Assembly: GCA_963702235.1 (NCBI GenBank)
Contig: CAVPBZ010000028.1
Span: 1-64,000, forward strand
Length of the DNA stretch: 64,000 nucleotides
DNA from: PALSA-505 sp963702235
GTDB taxonomy: Bacteria; Actinomycetota; Actinomycetes; Streptosporangiales; Streptosporangiaceae
Direction of reading: 5' to 3'
Positions 49,620 through 58,059 of the stretch are shown piece by piece. Position numbers and translations under genes: made by a program. Under the pieces are notes generated by a model. The model saw nothing but the letters and a program-made list of their open reading frames with translations, searched no databases and was not told the origin of the DNA. The first letter of the stretch is position 1; each line of letters starts with the position of its first letter.

Positions 49620-50264
49620 TCAGTCCGACAGGCCGAGCGCGCTCATCCGCTGGGCGTGCGCGTCGGTGAGCCGCGCGAACATCCGGCCGACCTCGCCGAG
49701 CTGACTCGCGCCGCCGTCCGGGACCAGCAGGTAGGCCAGCGACGGCCGCTGCGCGGCGACGCGCTGCGCCTGGCTCAGCGCCTCCCCCACCAGCCTGCGC
49801 GCCCACAGCGCGAGCCTGCCCGCGACCTTCGGGTCGGCGTCGATCGCCGCGCGCACGTGCTGCACCGCGAACTGTGCGTGGCCGGTGTCGGCCAGCACCT
49901 CGAGCACGAGCGCCCGCGGACCGGGATCCAGCACCTCGGCCACCGCACGGTAGAAGTCCGCCGCGATGCCGTCGCCGACGTACGCCTTGACCAGGCCCTC
50001 CAGCCAGTCGGACGGAGCCGTCCTGACGTGGAAGGCGTCCAGCGGGGCGGTGAAGGGCTGCATGGCCTCGTCCGGGTCGGCCCCCAGCCGCTCCAGCTCG
50101 GCCCGGATCCGCTCGAAATGCGAGAACTCCGCCACCGCCATCCCGCCGAGCGCGGCCTTGTCGGCGAGCGTCGGGGCCATCGCCGCATCCTCGGACAGCC
50201 GGAAGAACGCGTCGAGCTCAGCGTAGGCCAGCAGGCCGAGCAGGTCGATCAGGCCATCGGTCAC
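49620..50264 (-). CDS. Ferritin-like (MiaE-related) protein
   Basis: A 214-residue all-helical protein of the ferritin-like family related to the tRNA hydroxylase MiaE. Helix 1 has LLAYAELDAFFRLSEDA and helix 2 has VAEFSHFERIRAELERLG; the Glu and the ExxH-like EFSH are candidate di-iron ligands. LVLEVLADTGHAQFAVQHVRAAI carries a further His. Di-iron oxygenase chemistry is plausible but unproven. ATG 50264 starts it. It is divergent from the DEAD-box helicase gene. Confidence 0.78.
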   Translation of the reverse strand: MTDGLIDLLGLLAYAELDAFFRLSEDAAMAPTLADKAALGGMAVAEFSHFERIRAELERLGADPDEAMQPFTAPLDAFHVRTAPSDWLEGLVKAYVGDGIAADFYRAVAEVLDPGPRALVLEVLADTGHAQFAVQHVRAAIDADPKVAGRLALWARRLVGEALSQAQRVAAQRPSLAYLLVPDGGASQLGEVGRMFARLTDAHAQRMSALGLSD

Positions 50265-50389
50265 AGCCGCAGCGTAGCAACGCTGGTCAGGCGCGCCGGG
50301 CAGGCCACGCTACGGTTCCGTCCCCGTTCAGGTGATCCTGATACACTCTGCTGCGACCCGTGACCGGAATGTGGTAGCGCTGGGTTGCG

Positions 50390-52069
50390 TTGGTCCTAAC
50401 AGCGGCTGTGATGTCCGGACCCTGCGCATCTACTCCGGTGAACTTCCCGCGGGCACTTCGATGGAGGCTGAACGCCCTGACAACCCAAATACTTACCGAA
50501 CACCCCACGCCGGAAGGCGGACAGGACCCGTCCGGCCAGGCTGAGCCGGGGCAGGCGCCAAGCGTGCCCGAGGCCGTCGCGTTCCGCGACCTCAAGGTCA
50601 GCGACGAGATCTGCGCCGCGCTCGAGGACATGGGAATCCGGACCGCGTTCCCGATCCAGACCCTGGCCCTGCCGATCGGGCTGGGCGGCAGTGACATCAT
50701 CGGCCAGGCCAGGACCGGAACGGGCAAGACGCTGGCCTTCGGGATCCCGCTGCTGCAGGGCCTGATGCCCGGCCACAGCCTCCCGCAGGCCCTGGTCGTG
50801 GTGCCGACCAGGGAACTGGCGATCCAGGTCGCGGACGACCTGCGGATCGCGAGCGCCAGGCTCGGCACCCGCGTGCTGACCGTTTACGGCGGCCGGGCGT
50901 ACGAGCCGCAGATCGAGGCGCTCAGGAATGGCGTGGACGTCGTGGTCGGCACGCCGGGACGGCTGCTGGACCTGGCGGGCCAGAAGATTCTCGACCTGTC
51001 CGGCGTGCACGCGCTCGTGCTCGACGAGGCGGACCGGATGCTGGATCTCGGTTTCCTGCCCGACGTCGAGCGCATCCTGAAGCTCGTCCCGGCCGAGCGG
51101 CAGACGATGCTGTTCTCCGCCACGATGCCGACCGAGGTCGTCACGCTGGCCCGCCGTCACCTGAACCGGCCGGTGCACGTGCGCGCCGAGGGAAGCGACG
51201 AGCCGGAGCACGCGCCGGACACCGAGCAGCATGTGTTCCGCATCCACCACCTCGACAAGATCGAGGTGCTCGCCCGCGTGCTGCAGGCCGAGGACCGCGG
51301 CCTGACCATGGTGTTCTGCCAGACCAGGCGGATGGCGGACCAGGTCGCCGAGGCCCTGTCCACCCGCGGCTTCGCGGTCGCGAGCGTGCACGGTGATCTC
51401 GGCCAGGGCCAGCGGGAACGCGCGCTGCGCGCGTTCAGGAACGGCAAGGTGGACGTGCTCGTCGCCACCGACGTGGCCGCCCGCGGGCTGGACGTGGACG
51501 ACGTGACGCACGTGGTGAACTACGAGTGCCCCGAGGACGACAAGGCTTACCTGCACCGCACCGGCCGCACCGGGCGGGCGGGCCGGACAGGCATCGCGGT
51601 CACGTTCGTGGACTGGCGGGACATGCGCCGGTGGAAGCTCATCGACGAGGGCCTCGGCCTCGGCTGCCCCGAGCCGCCGGAGACGTACTCCACCTCCCCC
51701 GAGTTGTTCAGCGCGCTGCGGATTCCCGAGAACGTCACCGGAACGCTGCCCACCGGGCAGCGCGCCCGGGCCGGCCTTGGCGCCGAGGCCATCGAGGACA
51801 TCGGCGAGACCGGACGGACCAGGTCGGCGCGGGACAGCGCGAGCACACCGCGCGGCTCGGGACGATCGGGACGCGGCCGGACGGCCGGCGGCAGGGAAGC
51901 CGCCCTGAACGGCAACGGCGCCGGCCAGGGCAAGGCCGCGCAGGGCAAGACCGGGCAGGGCGGCGAGGGATCCGGCCGGTCGGGCAGCAGCCGCAGGAGC
52001 AGGGACAGGACGCGGCGGCGCACCCGGCGCGGCGAGGACGTCTCCCGCGGCCAGCAGCCGCCCGGCTAG
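50390..52069 (+). CDS. DEAD-box ATP-dependent RNA helicase
   Basis: Unwinds RNA duplexes in ribosome assembly or RNA decay. The 559-residue protein has the Q motif AFPIQTLALP, motif I ARTGTGKT, Ia PTRELAIQ, II DEAD, III SAT, and V/VI ATDVAARGLDVDD and HRTGRTGRAG. The last ~130 residues are a low-complexity, basic, Gly/Arg/Ser-rich tail (GSGRSGRGRTAGG, RRSRDRTRRRTRRG) that should bind RNA. The exact start is uncertain: GTG 50390 is the longest, but GGAGG at 50463-50467 sits eight bases before an in-frame CTG (50477), which could be the true start. Confidence 0.93.
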   Translation: MVLTAAVMSGPCASTPVNFPRALRWRLNALTTQILTEHPTPEGGQDPSGQAEPGQAPSVPEAVAFRDLKVSDEICAALEDMGIRTAFPIQTLALPIGLGGSDIIGQARTGTGKTLAFGIPLLQGLMPGHSLPQALVVVPTRELAIQVADDLRIASARLGTRVLTVYGGRAYEPQIEALRNGVDVVVGTPGRLLDLAGQKILDLSGVHALVLDEADRMLDLGFLPDVERILKLVPAERQTMLFSATMPTEVVTLARRHLNRPVHVRAEGSDEPEHAPDTEQHVFRIHHLDKIEVLARVLQAEDRGLTMVFCQTRRMADQVAEALSTRGFAVASVHGDLGQGQRERALRAFRNGKVDVLVATDVAARGLDVDDVTHVVNYECPEDDKAYLHRTGRTGRAGRTGIAVTFVDWRDMRRWKLIDEGLGLGCPEPPETYSTSPELFSALRIPENVTGTLPTGQRARAGLGAEAIEDIGETGRTRSARDSASTPRGSGRSGRGRTAGGREAALNGNGAGQGKAAQGKTGQGGEGSGRSGSSRRSRDRTRRRTRRGEDVSRGQQPPG

Positions 52070-52127
52070 GGAGCACCTGGGGCTGGCGCACATGTCCAGC
52101 AACCCCTTGTGGGTAGGGTGGCCCCCC

Positions 52128-53048
52128 GTGAGTACACCCCGCTCCACCGACGTCCCTGCGGGCGTGCGGCGGATCACGCTGAAGACCCCCCGCGGCCGGT
52201 TCGCGGCCTACGAGGCGATGCCGTCCACGGGCGTCTGCGAACGCCGTCCCGCGCTGCTCGTTCCCGGCTTCACCGGCAGCAAGGAAGACTTCCTGCCGAT
52301 CCTGCACCAGCTGGCGGCGGTGGGCCGCCGGGTGGTGGCCATCGACATGCGCGGGCAGTTCCAGACGCCGGGAACCGGTGACCGGGGCAGCTACAGCCTC
52401 GACGAGCTCGGCGGCGATGTGAGCGCAGCCGCCGCCGAGGTCGCGGCGGCCCCGAGCCAGGCGCCGGCCCGCGGCGAACCAGGAGTGCATCTGCTCGGCC
52501 ACTCGTTCGGCGGCCTGGTGGCCAGGGAAATGGTCATCGCCGGGTCCGCCCGGATCACCTCGCTGACGCTGATGAGCTCGGGCCCGGGCAAGCTGACCGG
52601 CCCCGCGGCGGCGGTTCTGCAGGCCGTCCTGACCCCGCTGCGCGGGCTGACGGGCAAGCGGCTGCGGACCGAGGTCAAGCGGCTGTGGGACTTCCAGCTC
52701 GAGGTGCAGGCGCGGGCGGACGGCACCCCGCCGCAGATCCTCGAGTTCCTCCGCCGCCGGATGCTGGGCAGTCATCCGGACGGCCTCGTGGCCATGGCCG
52801 AGCACTTGCTGGCCTGCCCGGACCGGACCGGCGCCCTCGCCGCGGCGGCGACCGCGCCCATCCTCGTCCTGTACGGCGAGTACGACGATAAGTGGGAAAC
52901 TCCGGTCCAGGAAGAGATGGCCGAACGGCTCCGCGCTCAGCGCGTCTGCATACCCGGGGCCACGCACTCCCCGGCCGTGGAAGCCCCCGAGACGACCGCA
53001 AGCGCGCTCAACGCGTTCTGGCACGCCGCCGAGGACGTCAGGCGGTAG
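52128..53048 (+). CDS. Alpha/beta-fold hydrolase
   Basis: A 306-residue hydrolase: LLVPGFTGSKEDFLPIL (oxyanion region), VVAIDMRGQFQTPG, the nucleophile elbow LLGHSFGGLVAREM, then ILVLYGEYDDKW with the acid and IPGATHSPAVEAPE with the His. The substrate is unknown. GTG 52128 was chosen; TAGGGT about 14 bases before it might be a -10 box of a near-leaderless transcript. An ATG at 52092 would add 12 residues. It follows the helicase gene and overlaps the end of the convergent RecB-like gene by 11 bases. Confidence 0.85.
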   Translation: MSTPRSTDVPAGVRRITLKTPRGRFAAYEAMPSTGVCERRPALLVPGFTGSKEDFLPILHQLAAVGRRVVAIDMRGQFQTPGTGDRGSYSLDELGGDVSAAAAEVAAAPSQAPARGEPGVHLLGHSFGGLVAREMVIAGSARITSLTLMSSGPGKLTGPAAAVLQAVLTPLRGLTGKRLRTEVKRLWDFQLEVQARADGTPPQILEFLRRRMLGSHPDGLVAMAEHLLACPDRTGALAAAATAPILVLYGEYDDKWETPVQEEMAERLRAQRVCIPGATHSPAVEAPETTASALNAFWHAAEDVRR

Positions 53049-53928
53049 CCGCCTCGATCCCGTCCCAGGGCCTTCGCGGCTCGGTGGCGGCCGTGCCGTC
53101 GGGGCAGTGCCGCTGGTAATCGCACCAGCCGCACCATGAGCCCGGCCGCGGCGGGAAAACCCGGTCGATGCCGCTCTCGTCCAGCCCGGCCTTATACTGC
53201 TCGTCGGCGGCCGCGCACTCGGCGGCGATGTCCTCGGCCCGGCCGAGCTGCCTGGCCAGCGTCTGCTCGGTGTGCTCCCAGGCCAGCACCGCCCCGGTCG
53301 GCAGGTGATGCAGCTCCACCCGGCGGCAGGGGCGGCGCATCACCCGCTCCGCGGCGAGCGCGTACAGCGCGAGCGGCAGCGAGGCGCGCGCGTCGTCGGT
53401 GCTGAGCACGTGCCTGCCGGTCTTGTAGTCCACCACCACCAGCTCGGTGCCGCCGCCGGCCTGCCGCTCGTCCAGCCGGTCAATCCGGCCGGACACCGCG
53501 ATCCGCTCCGTGCGGGTGGCCACCGTCCGCTCCACGCCCAGCGGCTCGAGGCCAGGATCGAGCCGCTGCACGTACTCCTCGACCATCCGCCGGGCCCGCA
53601 CGCGGCAGGCCTGCGACTGCGCCGCATCCGCGAAGCCCAGGTCGATCCAGCCGCGGTCCACCAGGTCACCGGCCTCGGTCACGGTCCGCCGGGCCAGCGG
53701 CAGCCGCCACCAGGACGCGAGGGCGGTGTGCACGCTGGCGCCGAGGCTGTTGTGCGCCCAGGGCGGTCCCTTCGGCGGTGACGGTCGGTCCAGATAGCTC
53801 ATCCGGTACCGGCGCGGGCAGTCCAGCCAGGTGCTCAGCCGGGTCGGCGTGCAGGTGTAGAGTCGCTGCGGCATTCCGTCCAGGCCGAGCTGTACCCCGC
53901 TGCCCGGCCCGCCGCCGGTCCGCTCCAC
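53038..53928 (-). CDS. RecB/Cas4-like PD-(D/E)XK exonuclease with Fe-S cysteines
   Basis: A 296-residue nuclease. TPTRLSTWLDCPRRYRMSYL near the N-terminus supplies Cys37, and the C-terminal CGWCDYQRHCP gives three more cysteines, the four-Cys pattern of the AddB/Cas4 iron-sulfur cluster. Between them, GASVHTAL has the motif His, ISGRIDRLDE-like sequence (VSGRIDRLDE) the first Asp, and VVVDYKTG the D-x-K. Probably acts in DNA end processing. No cas genes or repeats are nearby. The start may be GTG 53928 or ATG 53874 (MPQRLYTC). It lies three bases after the MBL gene stop on the same strand. Confidence 0.85.
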   Translation of the reverse strand: MERTGGGPGSGVQLGLDGMPQRLYTCTPTRLSTWLDCPRRYRMSYLDRPSPPKGPPWAHNSLGASVHTALASWWRLPLARRTVTEAGDLVDRGWIDLGFADAAQSQACRVRARRMVEEYVQRLDPGLEPLGVERTVATRTERIAVSGRIDRLDERQAGGGTELVVVDYKTGRHVLSTDDARASLPLALYALAAERVMRRPCRRVELHHLPTGAVLAWEHTEQTLARQLGRAEDIAAECAAADEQYKAGLDESGIDRVFPPRPGSWCGWCDYQRHCPDGTAATEPRRPWDGIEAATA

Positions 53929-53931
53929 GCC

Positions 53932-54582
53932 TCAGGCCGGGTCCGCGGCGGCCGCGTCCGGCCCCGCCGTCACCCACCCGTCGAAGCGCTTCTCCGCCGC
54001 CTCCACCGTGGTCTCCTCGCCGTGGCCGGGCAGTACCCGGGTGTCGGGCGGCAGCGTCAGCAGGTGCTCGCCCACCGCGGTCAGCTGGCCGGGAAAATCG
54101 GGGAACGCCCCGCAGTACGGCGCGGGACCGGTGGCCAGCAGCGTGTCACCGGAGAAGACCACGCCGAGCTCCTCGCAGTACAGGGAGATCGAGCCCGGGG
54201 TGTGCCCGGGCGAGAAGATCACCTCGAGCCGGACATCGGCCACCTCGAAGATCCCGCCGTCGGCCACCTCGATGTCGGGATCGTCGTCGTGGGTCTCCCG
54301 CCACAGCGGGAGGTCCTTGGGGTGCAGCGCGACCGGTGCCTCGTCGCGCTCGGCGGTCAGCATCGCGGCCGCTATGTGGTCGGGGTGTGCGTGCGTGCAG
54401 ATGACCGCGATCACCTCACGGTCGCCCGCGGCGGCCAGCACGGCCTGGGCGTCATGGCCGGGGTCAATGACGATCACCTCGGAGTCGTCGCCGATTATCC
54501 AGGTGTTGTTCTCCATCTCGTAGGCGGTGCCGTCCTCGGTGACCTCGCCCGAGGTCATCACCTGATCGATCCGCGCATCCAT
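53932..54582 (-). CDS. Metallo-beta-lactamase-fold hydrolase (glyoxalase II-like)
   Basis: A 216-residue MBL-fold protein. The zinc motif is CTHAHPDHIAAA (HxHxDH). Further ligands are in FSPGHTPGSISLY, VVFSGDTLLATG and VLPGHGEET. This set is typical of glyoxalase II and related thioesterases, so hydrolysis of a mycothiol or other thioester is plausible (inference). ATG 54582 was chosen, with AAGGAAGG some 10 bases upstream. It is followed by the RecB-like gene with almost no gap. Confidence 0.88.
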   Translation of the reverse strand: MDARIDQVMTSGEVTEDGTAYEMENNTWIIGDDSEVIVIDPGHDAQAVLAAAGDREVIAVICTHAHPDHIAAAMLTAERDEAPVALHPKDLPLWRETHDDDPDIEVADGGIFEVADVRLEVIFSPGHTPGSISLYCEELGVVFSGDTLLATGPAPYCGAFPDFPGQLTAVGEHLLTLPPDTRVLPGHGEETTVEAAEKRFDGWVTAGPDAAAADPA

Positions 54583-54628
54583 GCCGGCCCGACCTTCCTT
54601 CCGGCCTTGGCTACATTCCTTGAGGGCT

Positions 54629-55231
54629 TCAGCCTTGCTTGACGAATGCTCGCACAGCTTGCGCGACAAGCTCTACCGCGATGGCCGACAGAAGAAGCCC
54701 GGCGATCCGGGTCAGCAGCTCGACCCCGTTGTCGGTGAGCACGCGGTGGATGACGAAGGCGAACCGCATCGCCAGCCAGGCCGAGACGGCCACCGCCACG
54801 ATGGCGATCGCGAGCGCCAGCGCCTGGCCGGCGCCGTTGGCCCGCTGCACGAACAACATCGTCGCCACGATCGCGCCCGGGCCGGCCAGCAGCGGCGTGC
54901 CCAGCGGCACGAACGCGACGTTGACTTTGGCCCGCTCCTGCTCAGTCGGCTCGGCCGCCTCGCCGGTCAGCAGCTGCAGCGCGACCAGCAGCAGCAGCAG
55001 GCCGCCGGCCCCCTGCAGGGCCGCCAGCTGCACGCCCAGGTAGCCCAGCACGGACCTGCCGAACAGCGCGAACGCCACGATTACGCCGAACGCCACCACA
55101 GCGGCCTGCCACGCGAGCCTGCTGCGGTCCCTGGCATCCAGGCCGCGGGTCAGGCCGAGGAACACCGGCACCGTCCCCGGCGGGTCGGTGATCACCAGCA
55201 GGGTGACGAACACCTCCCAGAAGAACCTCAC
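54629..55231 (-). CDS. MarC-family membrane protein
   Basis: A 200-residue integral membrane protein with six hydrophobic segments. It begins MRFFWEVFVTLLVITDPPGTVPVFLGLT, and has GGLLLLLVALQLL and VPLGTPLLAGPGAIVATML; the DPPG and PLLAGPG motifs define the MarC family. Its function is not established. The start is GTG 55231. It ends 46 bases before the MBL-fold gene on the same strand. Confidence 0.92.
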   Translation of the reverse strand: MRFFWEVFVTLLVITDPPGTVPVFLGLTRGLDARDRSRLAWQAAVVAFGVIVAFALFGRSVLGYLGVQLAALQGAGGLLLLLVALQLLTGEAAEPTEQERAKVNVAFVPLGTPLLAGPGAIVATMLFVQRANGAGQALALAIAIVAVAVSAWLAMRFAFVIHRVLTDNGVELLTRIAGLLLSAIAVELVAQAVRAFVKQG

Positions 55232-55382
55232 GGCCAGCTTCTAACCAGGCGATTGGCATCAATCCGCACTACCTGAGGGCACATCCAGGGCACTTCCCTC
55301 GTCGTCGGCGCTCCGGCCACGGCCACGATATCGGTCCCGGGAAAATTGACAGCCAGCCCGCGGATGAACGGGTCCCACCGGA

Positions 55383-55898
55383 CTACGCCCGCTCGGAGTC
55401 GAGATCCTGACTCGCTCCGGTCTTCAGGTGCTTGCCCTGCGCGAGTGACCAGGCTCGGCGCAGGGCCACGGCGAACAGAGCGATCTGCAGGTAGGCAAGG
55501 TTGGAGATCTGGCCAGTACCCGACGTGACGATGAGGTACAGGCCGATAGCGAATTGGTACAGGTACGTAGCCATGCTGAGCACCAGCATCGCCAGCTGCA
55601 GTTCCTGCCTGGCCACTTCGCGGTGCAGCCGCACCGTGGCCAGCATGCTGGTCAGCGAGACCACGACGGCGGCTACGCCGATGCCAGCCTGCGGAATGAG
55701 CGCCACCAGGGAGACGAAGAAGCAGTTAACCAGGCCCGTGAACGCGGAACCCGCCTGCGCCCGACCCGCGCCGGGCGCATCCGCGCCGAAGACGCTCTCC
55801 GGCCGCAGCGACACGGCCACGAACAGCAGGCCGATGAGAACTCCTGCGGCGGCCGCGGCAGCGGTGAAGTACCCGTCGAAAATGGCCGGTACCCCCAC
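55383..55898 (-). CDS. Four-helix membrane protein, function unknown
   Basis: A 171-residue protein with about four or five hydrophobic segments. It starts MGVPAIFDGYFTAAAAAAGVLIGLLFVAVSLRPESVFG, and has LVNCFFVSLVALIPQAGIG and LAMLVLSMATYLYQFAIGLYL. The start GTG 55898 has AGGAGG at ideal spacing. I do not recognise a named family. The 151 bases between it and marC (55232-55382) hold no visible gene. Confidence 0.7.
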   Translation of the reverse strand: MGVPAIFDGYFTAAAAAAGVLIGLLFVAVSLRPESVFGADAPGAGRAQAGSAFTGLVNCFFVSLVALIPQAGIGVAAVVVSLTSMLATVRLHREVARQELQLAMLVLSMATYLYQFAIGLYLIVTSGTGQISNLAYLQIALFAVALRRAWSLAQGKHLKTGASQDLDSERA

Positions 55899-55963
55899 TG
55901 GCTGCCTCCTGTCGCCCTGGTCCGGGGCTTACTCTAGCCACCGGTCCCGGCCAGGCAGCCGCC

Positions 55964-56810
55964 TTACGCGCTGACGGGCACCGCGCCGGTGGACCGCTCG
56001 ACCAGCTGTTCGTAGGCCTCCGGCGCGACGGTCTCGCAGCCGATCCGGTGCCCGGTCAGCGTCCCGTGGTCATCGCTTCCGCCCGACGCGACGAGGCCGA
56101 GCTCGTCAGCGAGATCGAGCAGCTGAGCGCGTTCGGGAAAATCATGATCGGGATGCCAGAATCTCGATCCCGGCCAGGCCATGGCCGGCCAGCATCGCCA
56201 GCACGTCATCCGGCACCCGCCAGCCGTCCCGGCCGGCCCGCGGATGGGCCAGCACAGCGACGCCGCCCGCGGCCCGGATCAGCTCGATAGCCCGGGCCGG
56301 CTCCAGCGCGTACCGGCCCACGTAGGCCCGGCCGCCCATCCCGATCCATTCCTGGCTGAACGCGCTGGCGGGCGCGTCCACCACGCCCGCGGCGGCGAGC
56401 GCGCGGGCGATGTGCGGCCGGCCGACCACCCCGTCGCCGGCGATCGCGGTCACGCTCTCCCAGGTGACGCCCGTGCCAAGGTCAGCCAGCCGGGCGACCA
56501 TGGCCTCGGCGCGGCGCACCCGGTCGTCCCGGATCCGCCGGACCTGCGCGGCCAGCTCGGGACTGACCGGGTCGAACAGGTAGGCCAGCATGTGCACGCT
56601 GTGCCCGTTCAGGCGGCAGGACAGCTCCATCCCGGGGACGAAGGTCAGCCCGGGGGGCAGGTCCCGCATCGCCTCGGCGTGGCCGCCGACCGTGTCGTGG
56701 TCGGTCAGCGCGATCACGTCCAGCCCGGCCGCCCGCGCCTGGCGCATCACGGCGGCGGGCGGATCGGTGCCGTCGGACACGCTGCTATGGGTGTGCAGGT
56801 CGATACGCAC
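55964..56810 (-). pseudogene. PHP-domain phosphoesterase, one frameshift near 56159
   Basis: A trinuclear-metal PHP-domain phosphoesterase. From GTG 56810 come RIDLHTHSSVSDGTDPP, DVIALTDHDTVGGH, FVPGMELSCRLNGHSVHML and VAVLAHPRAG, up to AGIEI. The frame then breaks and resumes with WHPDHDFPERAQLLDLADELGLVASGGSDDHG, ending STGAVPVSA. One surplus base near 56159 explains it; removing it gives about 281 residues, normal for the family. The missing-frame sequence is conserved, so either the break is recent or it is a sequence error. Family members hydrolyse 3',5'-nucleoside bisphosphates, short RNAs or oligonucleotides. The start lacks a ribosome-binding site, but TACCAT, 8-13 bases upstream, could be a -10 box. 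Confidence 0.82.
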
Positions 56811-56870
56811 GATAACCAATGGTAGGGCAGGGGCAGATCCGGGCTGGTGATGAGAGGATCCGGCGGCCGG

Positions 56871-57497
56871 TCATCCGGGCAGCCGCGGCGACGGCGCGCC
56901 GTAGGGCAGGTCCAGTTCCTGCCCGGGATCGCGGAGATCACGCAGCGTCATAGGGTCGACCATCAGGACGCCGGCGGTGTCCGGCCACAGCACGAGCCAG
57001 AGCCAGTTGCCCATCACCTCGCCCGCGAACGCGGCCCGGTCCGGCGCCTCCACGTGCCAGAGCGGGATCTCGTGGTGGCCGAACCTGGCGAACGCGTGCG
57101 GCGGCCCGGTGGTGAAGCCGTCACCCGGATCGGGACTGCTCAGGCCGGCGAACCTGGCGCCCAGGCCGACGCCGGGCTCTTCGGAGATCAGCAGCAGGTC
57201 ACCAGGGCCGCCGACCGGGTTGGGACCGGACAGGGCGACCACGCAGCCGCGCATCCCGGTGCGCTCGTCGCCGGCGCCGGCGAAACCGGTCACCAGCCAC
57301 CCCGGCGGCAGCGGCCAGGGCAGCCAGACCGGCACCCCTTCGGTGCGCAGCAGCCCGTCCAGCCCGTCCCGGGACGGGCTGTGCACGGCACCCAGCGGAC
57401 TCACCGCGCCGTGCTGGTCGCAGTGCCAGGCACTGGACCAGGCGCTGGGCGCCCGCAGCGTGGCTCCGCACCGCGGGCAGGTGGGCGCGGCCCTCAT
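56871..57497 (-). CDS. DUF6758 family protein
   Basis: A 208-residue protein with an N-terminal CPRCG and a following HCDQHG that could bind zinc, then VPVWLPWPLPPGWLVTGFAGAGDE, the stretch GPGDLLLISEEPGVGLGARFAGL, and WHVEAPDRAAFAGEVMGNWLWLVLWP. I recall this pattern as actinobacterial DUF6758, of unknown function, commonly next to a PHP-domain gene as here. ATG 57497 starts it. The family name is from memory. Confidence 0.75.
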   Translation of the reverse strand: MRAAPTCPRCGATLRAPSAWSSAWHCDQHGAVSPLGAVHSPSRDGLDGLLRTEGVPVWLPWPLPPGWLVTGFAGAGDERTGMRGCVVALSGPNPVGGPGDLLLISEEPGVGLGARFAGLSSPDPGDGFTTGPPHAFARFGHHEIPLWHVEAPDRAAFAGEVMGNWLWLVLWPDTAGVLMVDPMTLRDLRDPGQELDLPYGAPSPRLPG

Positions 57498-57555
57498 GGC
57501 TACTGACAGTGACGCGTTCCGGAGCGGGAGTCAAGCCCCGGGTGATACTGGTCGG

Positions 57556-57975
57556 GTGACCGCACAACCCGTCCCCCCGGCCGGCCTGATCCGCTGCGTC
57601 GGGGCCATCATCACCGATGCCGCCGGACGGCTGCTGCTGATCCAGCGCGGACACGAGCCGGGCCGGGGGCTGTGGTCGCTGCCCGGCGGGCGGGTGGAGC
57701 AGGGCGAGACCGACGAACAGGCCCTGATCAGGGAAGTCAGTGAGGAGACCGGGCTGGCGGTGCGGCCGGAGCGGCTGATCGGCTCGGTGCGGCGCCCGGC
57801 GCCCGGCGGGGCGGTGTTCGACATCCATGACTACGCCGCGGCCGTGACCGGTGGCGCGCTGGCCGCGGGCGACGATGCCGACGATGCCCGCTGGGCCGGC
57901 CCGGCGGAGCTGGCCGCGCTGCCGGTCACCGACGGGCTGGCCGCCACGCTGGCCGGCTGGGGCGTGCTGGGGTGA
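57556..57975 (+). CDS. NUDIX hydrolase
   Basis: A 139-residue NUDIX hydrolase. The NUDIX box is GGRVEQGETDEQALIREVSEETGL (GX5EX7REVXEEXG pattern, residues about 46-69). It begins its fold with IRCVGAIITDAAGRLLLIQRGHEPGRGLW. Members cleave nucleoside diphosphates linked to other groups, such as oxidised nucleotides or nucleotide sugars. GTG 57556 is the start: GATACT at 57544-57549 would place the transcription start exactly on it, suggesting leaderless translation. It is divergent from the DUF6758 gene. Confidence 0.92.
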   Translation: MTAQPVPPAGLIRCVGAIITDAAGRLLLIQRGHEPGRGLWSLPGGRVEQGETDEQALIREVSEETGLAVRPERLIGSVRRPAPGGAVFDIHDYAAAVTGGALAAGDDADDARWAGPAELAALPVTDGLAATLAGWGVLG

Positions 57976-58009
57976 CCTGGTGCCGACCGCGCCCAGGCCC
58001 TGCCAGCAA

Positions 58010-58059
58010 GATCGATGGAAGATTCTTTGGCACCTGACCCAAGGGATCTTCCGTCGATC
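58010..58059. terminator. Long imperfect hairpin between convergent NUDIX and lyase genes
   Basis: GATCGATGGAAGATTC at 58010-58025 pairs with GGATCTTCCGTCGATC at 58044-58059 (14 of 16), and inner bases TTGG/CCAA extend it. It lies between two genes that converge and overlaps the stop codon of the lyase gene by two bases. It is probably a bidirectional terminator. Confidence 0.6.

Noticed and set aside
53038..53928. Cas4-like nuclease as a sign of a CRISPR system
   Set aside because: No repeat-spacer array and no other cas gene is present. The gene sits in a housekeeping neighbourhood and is better called a RecB-family exonuclease.
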